Assembly (NCBI RefSeq): GCF_009762795.1
Contig: NZ_CP046400.1
Coordinates: forward strand, 1,961,501 to 2,025,500
Direction: 5' to 3'
Length of the DNA stretch: 64,000 nt
Source of the DNA: Pseudodesulfovibrio cashew
GTDB taxonomy: Bacteria; Desulfobacterota; Desulfovibrionia; Desulfovibrionales; Desulfovibrionaceae
A program made the translations under genes and the position numbers. Shown piece by piece: positions 37,472-45,710 of the stretch. The notes below the pieces were generated by a model that was not told the origin of the DNA, did not search any database, and worked only from the letters and a program-made list of their open reading frames with translations. How positions within the stretch are numbered: the stretch's first letter is position 1; each line of letters starts with the position of its first letter.

Positions 37472-38248
37472 CTATTTGAGCTTGGATTGGAGTTGTTCCA
37501 GATAGCGTCTTAGTCGTTCGAGATTGATATTCCATAATCGGACATCGGCCCCAATCGAAGCCACCAGATAGTGTTCTCCGTCTATCCATGTGTTCGATTT
37601 GCCTTCGCCGTACTCGGCTTGAATTTTGGCAAGCACTTTGGGCCACAGATTGATGTCGATAGTGGCACAGTGAGCAACTAGGGTATCGTCCTTGTCGTAT
37701 GTCTTCTCGTAAAACGGCGAGTAAAAGAACTCTCTTTTCAAGATCGGACTTTCGGCTTTGGGAACGGCATACACCTTGTCGAAGATGATGATATTCCGAT
37801 TGATCTTTTGGAGAGTGCTGGAACTCGAAACGAAGTCATTCCATAGCCGCCAGATGGCCTCATAGCTTCGAGTGACCTTATCCCCATTCGTGGGTTGGTA
37901 TCTCTCGATGATGTGCCAGTAGAGCTTCCGGTACTTCGATAGGAGTTGGTCGTTTTCCCACTCATCGTAGGAGAAAAAGGGGAGGGGATTCCAGCTTAGC
38001 CCTTGAACCTCGCCACAGCCATCCGATTTGAATTGGTCCACGAAGGCATTGAAAATCTGTAAGCGAGTGCCGTGGGTGTGATCGGGGTAGGCTGTGCAGT
38101 ATTCCTGTTTGTCCAATTCAAAAACGGTTGTCTCCGGTGACCAACTCCATCTTACGTCGTTGAAGTATGCCAGCCGAGGGGAGTCCTCCTGTCCGCCTGT
38201 GCATCCGATTAGGCACAGGCAGACCAGAAGGGTTGCTGTCGCTCGCAT
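37472..38248 (-). CDS. Hypothetical lipoprotein
   Basis: A 258-residue protein with a type II signal peptide: basic start, hydrophobic LLVCLCLIGC with lipobox LIGC, then TGGQEDS. The mature part is Trp/Tyr-rich and of mixed fold (DVRWSWSPETTVFEL, HYLVASIGADVRLWNINLERLRRYLEQL). No known domain was recognised. It follows the membrane-protein gene 38255-38881 by six bp on the same strand, so the two form an operon. It is probably anchored to a periplasm-facing membrane surface. Lipoproteins on islands may act in exclusion or modify the envelope; that is a guess. Confidence 0.7.
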   Translation of the reverse strand: MRATATLLVCLCLIGCTGGQEDSPRLAYFNDVRWSWSPETTVFELDKQEYCTAYPDHTHGTRLQIFNAFVDQFKSDGCGEVQGLSWNPLPFFSYDEWENDQLLSKYRKLYWHIIERYQPTNGDKVTRSYEAIWRLWNDFVSSSSTLQKINRNIIIFDKVYAVPKAESPILKREFFYSPFYEKTYDKDDTLVAHCATIDINLWPKVLAKIQAEYGEGKSNTWIDGEHYLVASIGADVRLWNINLERLRRYLEQLQSKLK

Positions 38249-38254
38249 GCCGAC

Positions 38255-38881
38255 CTATCCGAGGAGGCTGTTCTTCTTCATGATGATGGATTGGAACAAC
38301 TTGCGGAGGTTGTTGGCCGACTTGCCGTGAGCTTTCTTGCAATTGAATGCGCCAACTTCGTTGTTGTTCACGATCAGGGTGATCATATCCATGATGGAGT
38401 GAGGCTTGGTATCGAATTGGGTGATGTCGGCAATGTCTATCTTGCCCATGGTCTGCTGCATGGCGTCACCGGATTTTTTCGATCTCGGCATGTTGTAGTA
38501 GAGGGTCGTATTGGTGAGAAGGACGCAACTCGGACTCATCGCACCCAGCTTGTGGAAGAACAGGGGCATTTCCTTGTTAATGTCCATGTCGATCCATTCT
38601 GAGTTGGCCTCATAGAGTTTGCTGAGGTCGATTGCCTTGCCGTGGTCGAGTTCGTGGACAATGGCTTTGGGGGTAATTTGCCTAAAGAGAATCGGTATGC
38701 CCCAAAAGAGGAGTCCAATACCCCAATTGATGAGACCATAGTCCAAATATTTACTGCCCTCCGTATCGACGAAGTCATTCACGAATTTCACCAACCGGGC
38801 ATTGGGGATGTCGAGCTGGTTGGGATCGGCTTCAATCCGTTGCTCCATGATCTTGACGAATTCATCCTTGGTGACAGACAT
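38255..38881 (-). CDS. Hypothetical protein with a short hydrophobic segment
   Basis: A 208-residue protein. Residues ~47-66 (DYGLINWGIGLLFWGIPILF) are hydrophobic and may be a membrane segment. The C-terminal half (MSPSCVLLTNTTLYYNMPR, then KIDIADITQFDTKPHS and FNCKKAHGKSANNLRKLFQSI) resembles a PH-like small domain, as in many bacterial PH-domain proteins. I base that on pattern only. It is the first gene of a two-gene unit with the lipoprotein. Function unknown. Confidence 0.6.
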   Translation of the reverse strand: MSVTKDEFVKIMEQRIEADPNQLDIPNARLVKFVNDFVDTEGSKYLDYGLINWGIGLLFWGIPILFRQITPKAIVHELDHGKAIDLSKLYEANSEWIDMDINKEMPLFFHKLGAMSPSCVLLTNTTLYYNMPRSKKSGDAMQQTMGKIDIADITQFDTKPHSIMDMITLIVNNNEVGAFNCKKAHGKSANNLRKLFQSIIMKKNSLLG

Positions 38882-39044
38882 GCTTTCTCCTTTTCAGTTT
38901 GAGGTCGAGGTCTCGTTTCATCTGAAGACTAAGTGTCTAAATAGTCATTTTGACCCTTTATAAGTGGTCAAATAAAGAAAGTAAACACGTATGGAGGGTT
39001 TAGTTCGCTTGTTTGCCACCTATACTTATGTATTGGAGGAAGGC

Positions 39045-39365
39045 ATGTCAGAACTTAAGGTCAGGTTGGGAAGTCGAATTCGTGAGCTGAGAATTGCTCA
39101 GAATTTATCACAAGATAGCCTCGCGGAGCGGTTTGGCTCCAGCGGCAAGTATCTTGGTGAGGTCGAGCGTGGGGAACTTAACGTCTCCGTTGAAAAGCTC
39201 CTTATGATCGCCGAAGCCCTTGAGGTTCCTATCGGGAGCCTTTTTGATAATGCTCATTTGGAAGATCGAGCTGATCTTATTAAGGATATAGGTGAGTTGC
39301 TGGAGAAGGCTGATGACGCCGAGGTCCGTCTTGTCCATCGGCTCGTGTCGGATGTGTTAAGATAA
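39045..39365 (+). CDS. XRE-family transcriptional regulator
   Basis: A 106-residue protein from ATG 39045, behind GGAGGA; an upstream ATG at 38991 is not preferred. Residues ~8-62 form a Cro/CI helix-turn-helix (IRELRIAQNLSQDSLAERFG, then YLGEVERGELNVSVEKLLMIAEAL). The C-terminal ~40 residues are helical and probably dimerise. It is divergent from the membrane/lipoprotein pair and is a candidate repressor of that pair or of the island. The intergenic region 38882-39044 contains AT-rich sequence suitable for promoters. Confidence 0.88.
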   Translation: MSELKVRLGSRIRELRIAQNLSQDSLAERFGSSGKYLGEVERGELNVSVEKLLMIAEALEVPIGSLFDNAHLEDRADLIKDIGELLEKADDAEVRLVHRLVSDVLR

Positions 39366-39616
39366 CCCCTAACTACCTTTCGCTGTTAAAAGTATACAGC
39401 TTGTGCGAGTTGTATATTCCTGCCCTCGTTAATTCACCGAAAGAACTCAAGGTCGAGGCCGCATGATCTCTCATGCGGTCTCTTCAGTTGCTTGCTCTTG
39501 TCCTCTCGGCTGATAAATAGTGGCTCATGTGGCCCTCGTGCTCTCCCGTTGATCCCTGTCCGTATAAATAGATAGGCAACCAAGGAGTTCTATCAACCTT
39601 GGAGCGAGGAGAGATC

Positions 39617-39784
39617 ATGCCTGATGAGATCATGCTGAAATATCTTGATGGTGAAAACAAACTGCCCGAAGTGGACGGAGTGGAGCTTTTGGACTTGTTG
39701 GCCGACAAGAGCGGTACGTCCTCCCAAGCTGTGTTGTCCAAAGCTCGAAGGATCGTTCAGAGTTATCGGTCAGGCCGAAAGTAA
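39617..39784 (+). CDS. Small hypothetical protein
   Basis: A 55-residue product from ATG 39617, with GAGGAGA seven bases upstream. It is acidic at the N-terminus (MPDEIMLKYLDGE) and helical and basic at the end (SQAVLSKARRIVQSYRSGRK). No family was recognised. The good binding site argues that it is translated. Confidence 0.55.
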   Translation: MPDEIMLKYLDGENKLPEVDGVELLDLLADKSGTSSQAVLSKARRIVQSYRSGRK

Positions 39785-39794
39785 TGTTCACCGA

Positions 39795-39899
39795 ATGAAT
39801 CACGTGATGGCCCTGATGTGCCTTTTGTTAGGGAGCGTCGATAGCAAGAACCTCAACTCGTATGAGGTGCTGGCTGCAAAGCTGAAGGGGCTGGAGTAG
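39795..39899 (+). CDS. Possible small peptide gene
   Basis: A 34-residue frame (ATG 39795) that follows the previous gene by 10 bp. It has a hydrophobic start (MALMCLLLGSVDS) and a helical, charged end. There is no clear binding site, and it may be fortuitous. Confidence 0.3.
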   Translation: MNHVMALMCLLLGSVDSKNLNSYEVLAAKLKGLE

Positions 39900-39904
39900 G
39901 CATG

Positions 39905-39940
39905 AAAAAGCCCGGAGACTTGCTGCTTCTCCGGGCTTAT
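39905..39940 (-). terminator. Terminator of the replication operon
   Basis: AGCCCGGAGA (39909-39918) pairs with TCTCCGGGCT (39928-39937). On the minus strand it is followed by TTTTT. It ends the operon RHH-DnaB-replication initiator 12 bp past the last stop. Confidence 0.85.
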
Positions 39941-39951
39941 ATGTCAATCGG

Positions 39952-40363
39952 CTAATCTAGCCATTCGACGGTGTTGAAGTTTACTTGGACAGCTTTTTTC
40001 GATGATTCATGGGGGATGATGATGTTTTTTTTCATGAACACCGAAAAAGCTCTTGATACCGTTTTGGGATCATAGCCAGTAAGTTTTGCTACGTCATCGC
40101 GACGGAAAATGGCAGGGGCTCCTCCGTATCCTATGTTGTTACGGATGATATACATAATGATAGCCCATTCGGCTCCGCTCAGTTTTCGGCCAATGAGTGC
40201 ATTGTAGAGCCAGTGGTAGAATTGTGTATGGCACTTTTTAGGATCATATGCCCCATTTGCCTGTTTGTAGCTTTGCCTAGGCTTCGACTTGGTTCTGGTC
40301 AGTCCGGCGCTTTTTCAGCCTGTGGGCATTCATTTTCTCTTCCATTTTCTTCTGGTTAGACAT
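39952..40363 (-). pseudogene. Replication-initiator winged-helix gene (phage RepO N-terminal type), +1 frameshifted
   Basis: ATG 40363 with GGAG at a proper distance opens a frame of 28 residues (MSNQKKMEEKMNAHRLKKRR...) that stops at TAG 40279. The next frame, one base out of phase, has no start codon of its own before residue MYIIRNN at 40155. It nevertheless reads as a clear replication-protein winged helix: WLYNALIGRKLSGAEWAIIM, then RRDDVAKLTGYDPKTVSRAF. The span is 412 bp, one more than a multiple of three, so removing one base joins them into a protein of ~136 residues. Whether the shift is real, programmed (the stop could be the slip site) or a sequencing error is unknown. Confidence 0.7.
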
Positions 40364-40377
40364 CAGTCTTCTCCGTT

Positions 40378-41776
40378 TTAAAGGGTTTCACGACTCATAA
40401 GGTCGCGTGTTAGTTCTTGATCCTTAAGCCATTTGTCCATCTCTGAACTGTCATACATTTTGAGGGTATGGGCATCGGTGTAGAACAACTCTATTGAGTC
40501 GGTGAACGGTGCCATACGATTCTTGACGATCTTGTATCGCTTCTCGCCCTCATGCTTCTTGCCAGAGTCATCGCGTCCCGCCAGAAAAAGCATAAGGTCT
40601 GCTGTTGCCGGAACCCCAATTGATTCACTGACGTAATTCATGTCCAGTTCTTCCAATTTCGTGTTCATCCCAGGCCTATTGACCTGGGTTGCTGTTACAA
40701 TAGGAATCGACATCTTTTTAGCCAGCAGCCTCAGTTCCTCGGCAATCTTCTTGGCAGTCGCGTATGTATCGGCAGCCCTGAATGGTACACTCGGAGTCAT
40801 CAGGTTGAGGTAATCGATGTAGACGATATCAATGTTGTCACTTCCATATCTCAGGATGTGCTGTTGAAGCTGGGCTGCCGAAAACTCTCCGTCATCATGG
40901 TCCACGATGTGGATATTTCCGTATTGACCTGAAAGATTGTCAGCCCAAGTGCTCTGAAAGGTAGATAGCCTTTTTTGAACGCTTGGTGATTTGTCCTGAT
41001 CCTGTAACTCGTAAAGCGGAATGTCGCTGATTAAGGAGATGAATCTGTGCATATAGTCCATTTCGGACATTTCCAGCGTGACACAGAGCACATTCTTACC
41101 GTTTTGTGCTTGACGATGAGCCATGTTGATAAGGGCCTGAGTTTTTCCTCCATGGACTTCGGCAGCAAGGATGGTCAACGTCTTTTCAGGCAGGCCCCCG
41201 TTTAGCATGTCATCGAGATCAGGATAAAATGTCGGAACGACCTTCCTGTCCTTGCCCTCAGCGATAAGACCCACGATGTTGCCCATTTTTGAGTTGAGGG
41301 ACGAGTTCGTCACTACCGGGCGTGAATAGGCTGCTCCAAGATTAGTAAGCTCCGAATGGTACTGAAGCAGTTCATCAAGGTTTCGTGTATTCTCGGCGTT
41401 TTCGTATCCCTGGTGCAAATGGGTAAATGCTGTCCTGTAATAACAAGCACAGTGGATGAATTCGGCTTCTTTGAGCAAGAGGTCGCTGCTCAACTCGTCA
41501 ACGTTTAAGTCTTCAAGTTGGCTCTTGAGGTAGCTCAGAGCTTTTTTGATCTTTGGCCTATTGCTAGCAGAGTGCTCGTATAAAAGGCTTTGAGAGGGGA
41601 GTGAATCGTTGTTTCGGTAATGCTCGTGATAGATTCTAAAAACCAGTCCGTGCTTCTTCTTTGTCGAGCATCTCTGGTTCTAAGAACCTGAAGACTTCAT
41701 TAGCGAACTTTTCATCAGTTTCACATCTCGTAATAATCAGTGCTTGTACCTGCTCGTCATTCAATTTGGATTTCAT
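40378..41776 (-). CDS. T4-gp41-like DnaB replicative helicase, with +1 frameshift near the N-terminus
   Basis: The main frame (40378-41493 from a TTG, open in the same phase up to about 41678) has a RecA/DnaB core: AAEVHGGKTQALIN (Walker A), DIVYIDYLNLM (Walker B) and ATQVNRPG, then a C-terminal VKNRM motif. The true start is in another phase. ATG 41776 behind GGGAG gives MKSKLNDEQ, then RFLEPEMLDKEEARTGF, ending at TAG. The family continues RIYHEHYRNND one base further on. Dropping one T from the T5 run in GGTTTTTAG joins them into a ~465-residue protein, as in T4 gp41 and other DnaB-like proteins. A U5-UAG sequence also resembles a programmed +1 site. Replication helicase of the island, in an operon with the RHH and RepO-type genes. 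Confidence 0.82.
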
Positions 41777-41790
41777 AAGTCGATCTCCCG

Positions 41791-41974
41791 TTAAACTGTT
41801 TCTTTCTTGTAGCCCAAGCTCTCGTTGAGTTGGGACTGTTGCCATACCAAAAACTCTAGGACAGCTTCATTGATGAGTTGTTGCAGACTCACTCCGTTTC
41901 ATGGCTCCCAGAGCTTTCATTTGCTGGTGGAGTTCCTCTCGGATTCCCACTCGTTTGAATTTCCCTTTTTTCAT
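41791..41974 (-). pseudogene. Ribbon-helix-helix (CopG-like) protein gene, +1 frameshifted
   Basis: ATG 41974 (GGAG five bases upstream) gives MKKGKFKRVGIREELHQQM with KALGAMKR, the strand and first helix of a ribbon-helix-helix protein. It then runs into an early TGA at 41872. One base out of phase, the expected second helix follows: LQQLINEAVLEFLVWQQSQ, ending at TAA 41791. Removing a single base near AAACGGAGTGAG gives a ~60-residue RHH protein. The stop lies four bases before the Shine-Dalgarno of the helicase gene, so it is the first gene of the replication operon, probably autoregulating copy number. Confidence 0.72.
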
Positions 41975-42221
41975 ATGATCTCCAACGGTTTCGAGGCGGC
42001 AGAATTGCCAGCCACTACTACTTATAAGGATTTGACGGCAAAAACGGCTTTTGGGGCAAAAAAAAACGGAAAAAAGTTTTATACCGCCGAAATTATTCAA
42101 ATTTTTACTTGAATCAAAATGTCCCCTAAAAGGGACAATATTGACCCTTGAAATATTCATTCCGACCACTATCCAGTACTCTTTTGGCACTTTGTTTAAT
42201 AAAGATAAAAAGGAATAAGGG

Positions 42222-42578
42222 GCTTGAAGCCTAGTCCCCTTCGGGGCCAAGTCTCCAAACCAAACAAGAGAAATTAACCCCCAATGAGCAAGATGCGTCA
42301 CCCGCATCTTGCAACGAACATCTTCGATGTTCGTTACCACTGTATATATTCATTACACTTGAAAATTCATGTCATAATTATTTCAACCACTGTCTGGCAG
42401 CAAAGCTGCCAGTTGTCAGGACAGCGTCGTCTTCGACGGACGCGACCTGACAAGCAGTATTGTGGAATAATGATTTAGAGAATTGTCATGAGTTACAATT
42501 AGGACCTCGATGACATCTTCAATGCCCTGAAATCATGATGTTTAATCGTGATGAAAGGCAACTCTTTGTAAAGAGTTG
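42222..42578. other. Cluster of six or more strong hairpins; candidate replication origin or structured RNA
   Basis: Between the divergent replication operon and the gene at 42702 lie, in order: CCCC/GGGG with TTC loop (42235-42245); a perfect 10-bp stem 42288-42297/42303-42312; a perfect 10-bp stem 42313-42322/42326-42335 with TTC loop; a perfect 8-bp stem 42394-42401/42405-42412; a compound hairpin 42413-42453 with an 8-bp base, GCGTC/GACGC and a GTC/GAC tip; AATTGT/ACAATT at 42481-42500; and CAACTCTT/AAGAGTTG at 42559-42578. No T runs follow most of them. No convincing gene overlaps. The location beside the helicase genes suggests an origin with primosome or single-strand initiation sites. 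Confidence 0.65.
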
Positions 42579-42701
42579 ACATTGAAATGATTCAAGTAAC
42601 GAAAACAACAACTTAGGATTCGACAACAATTCCGTTTACGAGTGAATGTCAACTTTATATATCTGAAATGTAAGAAACTTTACATTCAAGATGGAGTTGG
42701 C

Positions 42702-42908
42702 ATGGAGATTAACGACAAGGTCCTGATTCGGTCATCAATTTATCTTGATGATGAGCAATATGGCACGGTTATCGATTTTTATGGGAATCTTGTTCAAGTC
42801 CACTTCGATTTGTCGGGAGAGATCGGCAGTTATCACCGAGGCGAGCTTATGGTTGTGGATGGCCGAGAGTTCGATGAATGGGCATCTCAATACGTGCTGG
42901 GAGAATGA
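42702..42908 (+). CDS. Small hypothetical beta-rich protein
   Basis: A 68-residue product from ATG 42702, behind GGAG. It looks like a small SH3-like barrel (NDKVLIRSSIYLDDEQYGTVIDFYGNLVQVHFDLSG, in strands) with a short acidic end. It stops one base before the ATG of the recombinase gene, so the two are probably coexpressed. Function unknown; a role as a DNA- or protein-binding accessory of the recombinase is possible. Confidence 0.6.
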   Translation: MEINDKVLIRSSIYLDDEQYGTVIDFYGNLVQVHFDLSGEIGSYHRGELMVVDGREFDEWASQYVLGE

Positions 42909-42909
42909 A

Positions 42910-43476
42910 ATGGCAATTCCTAGAGCAGTCGATCCGATTAAGAGCCTTGAGGATATTCGCTCAATCAAGCAGATGCTTTTGTCGAAACCTAGAGATTACC
43001 TGTTGTTCGTCATGGGGATAAATAGCGGTATCAGGTTGGGGGATTTATTGAAGTTCAAGGTTCGCCAATTCCAAGGACGAAAAGTGGGAGCTTCGATCGA
43101 AATTACGGAGTCAAAAACGGGGAAGCAAAATTTTCTTGTCATTAACAGGGAAGTTGATCGGGCTTTGAAGATGTACTTTGATTCGACGGGTGTGGAGCCT
43201 GATAGCTACTTGTTTCGGTCAAGAAAGGCCGGGAAGCCTCTGACGCTTTGCGCGGTCAACCGTATGGTGAAGGCTTGGGCTTGCTCTATCAATTTGAAAG
43301 GCAATTACGGAGGCAGGACTCTACGAAAGACGTTCGGTTATATCCAACGTGTTCATTTCGGGGTCGGCTTCGAGGTGCTGTGCAAGCGATATAATCATTC
43401 AAATCCGTCTGTGACAATGCGGTATATTGGCGTTCAGCCAGAAGAAATTACGAATATCATGATGCACGAAATATAG
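42910..43476 (+). CDS. Small tyrosine recombinase of the replication module
   Basis: A 188-residue protein consisting of the catalytic domain only. GINSGIRLGDLLKF (Arg I, near residue 41) and RTLRKTFGY (position II; the usual His is Arg) are visible. YNHSNPSVTMRYIGV follows, with His and the nucleophile Tyr near 177. No N-terminal SAM-like domain is present. It starts two bases after the previous stop. Small stand-alone recombinases on phage-plasmids often resolve multimers; that role is plausible here. Confidence 0.82.
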   Translation: MAIPRAVDPIKSLEDIRSIKQMLLSKPRDYLLFVMGINSGIRLGDLLKFKVRQFQGRKVGASIEITESKTGKQNFLVINREVDRALKMYFDSTGVEPDSYLFRSRKAGKPLTLCAVNRMVKAWACSINLKGNYGGRTLRKTFGYIQRVHFGVGFEVLCKRYNHSNPSVTMRYIGVQPEEITNIMMHEI

Positions 43477-43502
43477 CTGAAACAGCGCACATCAATTTTA
43501 CC

Positions 43503-43543
43503 CAATGGCCCCTAGGACAAAGTGTCTTTGGGGTCATTGTTTT
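43503..43543 (+). terminator. Terminator of the recombinase gene
   Basis: AATGGCCCCTAGGACA and TGTCTTTGGGGTCATT form a stem with two mismatches, followed by GTTTT. It starts 27 bp after the stop. The rest of 43544-43852 has no gene, only AT-rich promoter-like sequence. Confidence 0.75.
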
Positions 43544-43852
43544 ACCCTTGTTTGGCTAGTCGTTCTTCACCGTAATTTGTGCCATTTTGAGCCTAAAATT
43601 ACCAACTGACGGAAGTCGGTTGAAAAAAAAGTTATTTTTTATTTCCTTTTATTCAAGCATGTTACCTTATTTTTGTGAGGCCATGAAATGAGGCTTTGTT
43701 TATATTTTCGTGGCGTGAATTCATACTGGTCTCATGACCACGTGAAGAGCTCTCACCGGCACGCTTGGAAAGCCTCTGCCTCGGTCCATCGGTTGAAGAT
43801 TGAGTCCTGAGTGACTCGCCAGATTAAATTATTACAGCCTGGAGGAAATACC

Positions 43853-44242
43853 ATGGCAAAGAAAATACTTTTCACACGTCGAGCTAGCTCTAATAGAGTG
43901 GGCGATATCGCCTATTGCAGCAAGCTCCAGAACGTCAACGGTAAGGAAACTTTTTCTACGACCTTCCGTTTCAACCTCGAAGGCCTCATGAAATTGGAGG
44001 CCAAGCAAGGAGACTACGTTACCGTAGCTTTCGATGACGAAGTGGAGAAATTCTACTTCAAGAAAGTTAGTCAAGGGACTCCTGGGGCCAGGAGGCTCGG
44101 AAAGACCGTCGGCAATCGCCCCAATGCCTTGATCACTATTAGAGGGCTTGCAGAGCTCCCTGTTAGGGAAGCACCTGTGGCTCTTGAAGTACACGGTTTT
44201 GAAGATGGCGAGTTGGTTATGAGCCTGCCTAGTCACCAATAG
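43853..44242 (+). CDS. Hypothetical protein
   Basis: A 129-residue protein from ATG 43853, with GGAGG six bases upstream. It is basic at the start (AKKILFTRRASSNRVGD). It has a strand-rich middle (FRFNLEGLMKLEAKQGDYVTV, FYFKKVSQGTPGARRLGK) and ends NALITIRGLAELPVREAPVALEV. No family recognised; it may be a small nucleic-acid-binding protein. It has its own long leader (377 bp) and a terminator downstream, so it is probably monocistronic. Confidence 0.65.
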   Translation: MAKKILFTRRASSNRVGDIAYCSKLQNVNGKETFSTTFRFNLEGLMKLEAKQGDYVTVAFDDEVEKFYFKKVSQGTPGARRLGKTVGNRPNALITIRGLAELPVREAPVALEVHGFEDGELVMSLPSHQ

Positions 44243-44252
44243 GCATCGATTG

Positions 44253-44281
44253 ACGAAGGGGTGCCCGTGGCACCCCTTCGT
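44253..44281 (+). terminator. Hairpin after the 43853 gene
   Basis: A perfect 13-bp stem ACGAAGGGGTGCC / GGCACCCCTTCGT with a CGT loop. The T run is absent, so it may be a transcript stabiliser or weak terminator. Confidence 0.6.
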
Positions 44282-44358
44282 AGCCGAACTAGTTGCAGCC
44301 AGTGCTTTTGAATTTTAAGTGACTAGCTGCTAATAGCACACAAGCAAAAGGATATACG

Positions 44359-44988
44359 ATGAACAAAATATATCATTATGTTTTAGCTGATCAGAGGATT
44401 AAGCTTTTTCCAGATAATCCCCGCTTCATCGGTGGCACTGCTTACATGCAGAAGACAGTGGACAACGTTGAATATATCTACGGGTATCTCTCAATCCACG
44501 CTGAAGGCGGTTTCTGGGGATCGATCGTTTACAAGCTGAAAGCAAAGGAACCGCTCCTTTACGGATGTTTGGACGGAGAGATGTTCTCAGCTGATCCGAG
44601 TTTTGAAGAGCACAAAAAGCTTTTTAACGGATCAGAGCAGCTTCGATATTCAGAAGTGATGTCCGAAGAGGAACGAGATGTTCATGAAAGCCTTTTTAAG
44701 GCATTTCATGACAGATGGTTTGTCAATGGCAATGCCACGGAGAGAATGTTCAGACTTGAACGTCTCAAGGACATGTCCGTGGGAGTTCGCGCGGGTGTGG
44801 AGTTTTACCAGCAGAAGGATCGCTACAGGAAGCAGGTGCTTGACGCACTCGAAAAAGCCGACCTCCCGGTAGATATTCAGTGGATTCCACTGACCCATGA
44901 AGAGGCTCTTGAAGCTTACGAAACCGAACAGGCCAAGAACTTCGATCCTCAGGAAAAAGAGATTCTTCAGCGACTCGAAGCCCTCTAG
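44359..44988 (+). CDS. Hypothetical protein of island B
   Basis: A 209-residue product from ATG 44359, with AAAGGA upstream. The N-terminal half has a strand pattern IYHYVLADQRIKLFPD, then FIGGTAYMQKT and GGFWGSIVYKLK. The C-terminal half is helical and acidic. The first ~70 residues show a weak likeness to the next protein (45118), suggesting old paralogs. No family was recognised. Confidence 0.65.
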   Translation: MNKIYHYVLADQRIKLFPDNPRFIGGTAYMQKTVDNVEYIYGYLSIHAEGGFWGSIVYKLKAKEPLLYGCLDGEMFSADPSFEEHKKLFNGSEQLRYSEVMSEEERDVHESLFKAFHDRWFVNGNATERMFRLERLKDMSVGVRAGVEFYQQKDRYRKQVLDALEKADLPVDIQWIPLTHEEALEAYETEQAKNFDPQEKEILQRLEAL

Positions 44989-45117
44989 TACTTGGTACTC
45001 TTAACATTGGGGATTCCCCTTCTTTGGGGGGTATCCCGTGCGAAAGCACGAATGAAATGAATGCGGCAGCAGCTGATGCATTGTCTTCGCTGACGTCCAA
45101 AAAATAGGAAAAGAGTA

Positions 45118-45657
45118 ATGAAAAAAAATATTAATTATTATGTGGTTGGGAAGAAGGGATATTGGGATAAGCCCAATGGTTTCTATGGTGCGGCCTATAC
45201 GTTCAGATCTCCCCAAAGGTGTGAAAAAGGGGCTCTCGCGACAGATGCTTGTGAGGGGTGTGATTGGTTCGCGTCTGTGATCTACGCTTACGTCATCGGG
45301 TACAACGCTGCGGGGAGAAAAGAGTACTGCGTTCGAATGAACTGGCAATATGAGTATGCTACTTTACATCATTGTGAGGCAGATGAAGCGTGGGTGTCTC
45401 CGCAAAATAAACATATGCCTTCTGTGGAAGTGTTTACGGCTGATGAGATAGATCTTTTCGACGAATTAGAGCACGCAATACTTTGCGGGTGGGTCGATTT
45501 TAAAGAAGATGAGAATCCTCTTGAAACTTATCTAGAGTATCTAAATCCAGATAAAATTAAAACAATGACTGTTAATGAAGACGGTGATCTTGTTTACGAA
45601 GGTAATCACTATTTTGATTTCCTTGATTTGATGGTTGAGTGCAAACTTGGTTTTTAA
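45118..45657 (+). CDS. Hypothetical protein of island B, possible distant paralog of 44359
   Basis: A 179-residue acidic protein (ATG 45118). NINYYVVGKKGYWDKPNGF, GAAYTFRSPQ and WFASVIYAYVIGY echo the order of strands in the preceding gene's N-terminus. The C-terminal part is acidic (Asp/Glu-rich) with aromatic residues. Low GC compared with the chromosome. Function unknown. Confidence 0.65.
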   Translation: MKKNINYYVVGKKGYWDKPNGFYGAAYTFRSPQRCEKGALATDACEGCDWFASVIYAYVIGYNAAGRKEYCVRMNWQYEYATLHHCEADEAWVSPQNKHMPSVEVFTADEIDLFDELEHAILCGWVDFKEDENPLETYLEYLNPDKIKTMTVNEDGDLVYEGNHYFDFLDLMVECKLGF

Positions 45658-45710
45658 TTTGAAATGTGAAGTTTTGAAATAATTTGTGAATACATTAAAA
45701 GGATAAAATT

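Noticed and set aside
41791-41974. Programmed frameshift at the TGA of the RHH gene
   Set aside because: The expected second helix (LQQLINEAV) starts before that stop, so the shift must be earlier, near AAACGGAGTGAG. A stop-codon slip would lose half of the helix.
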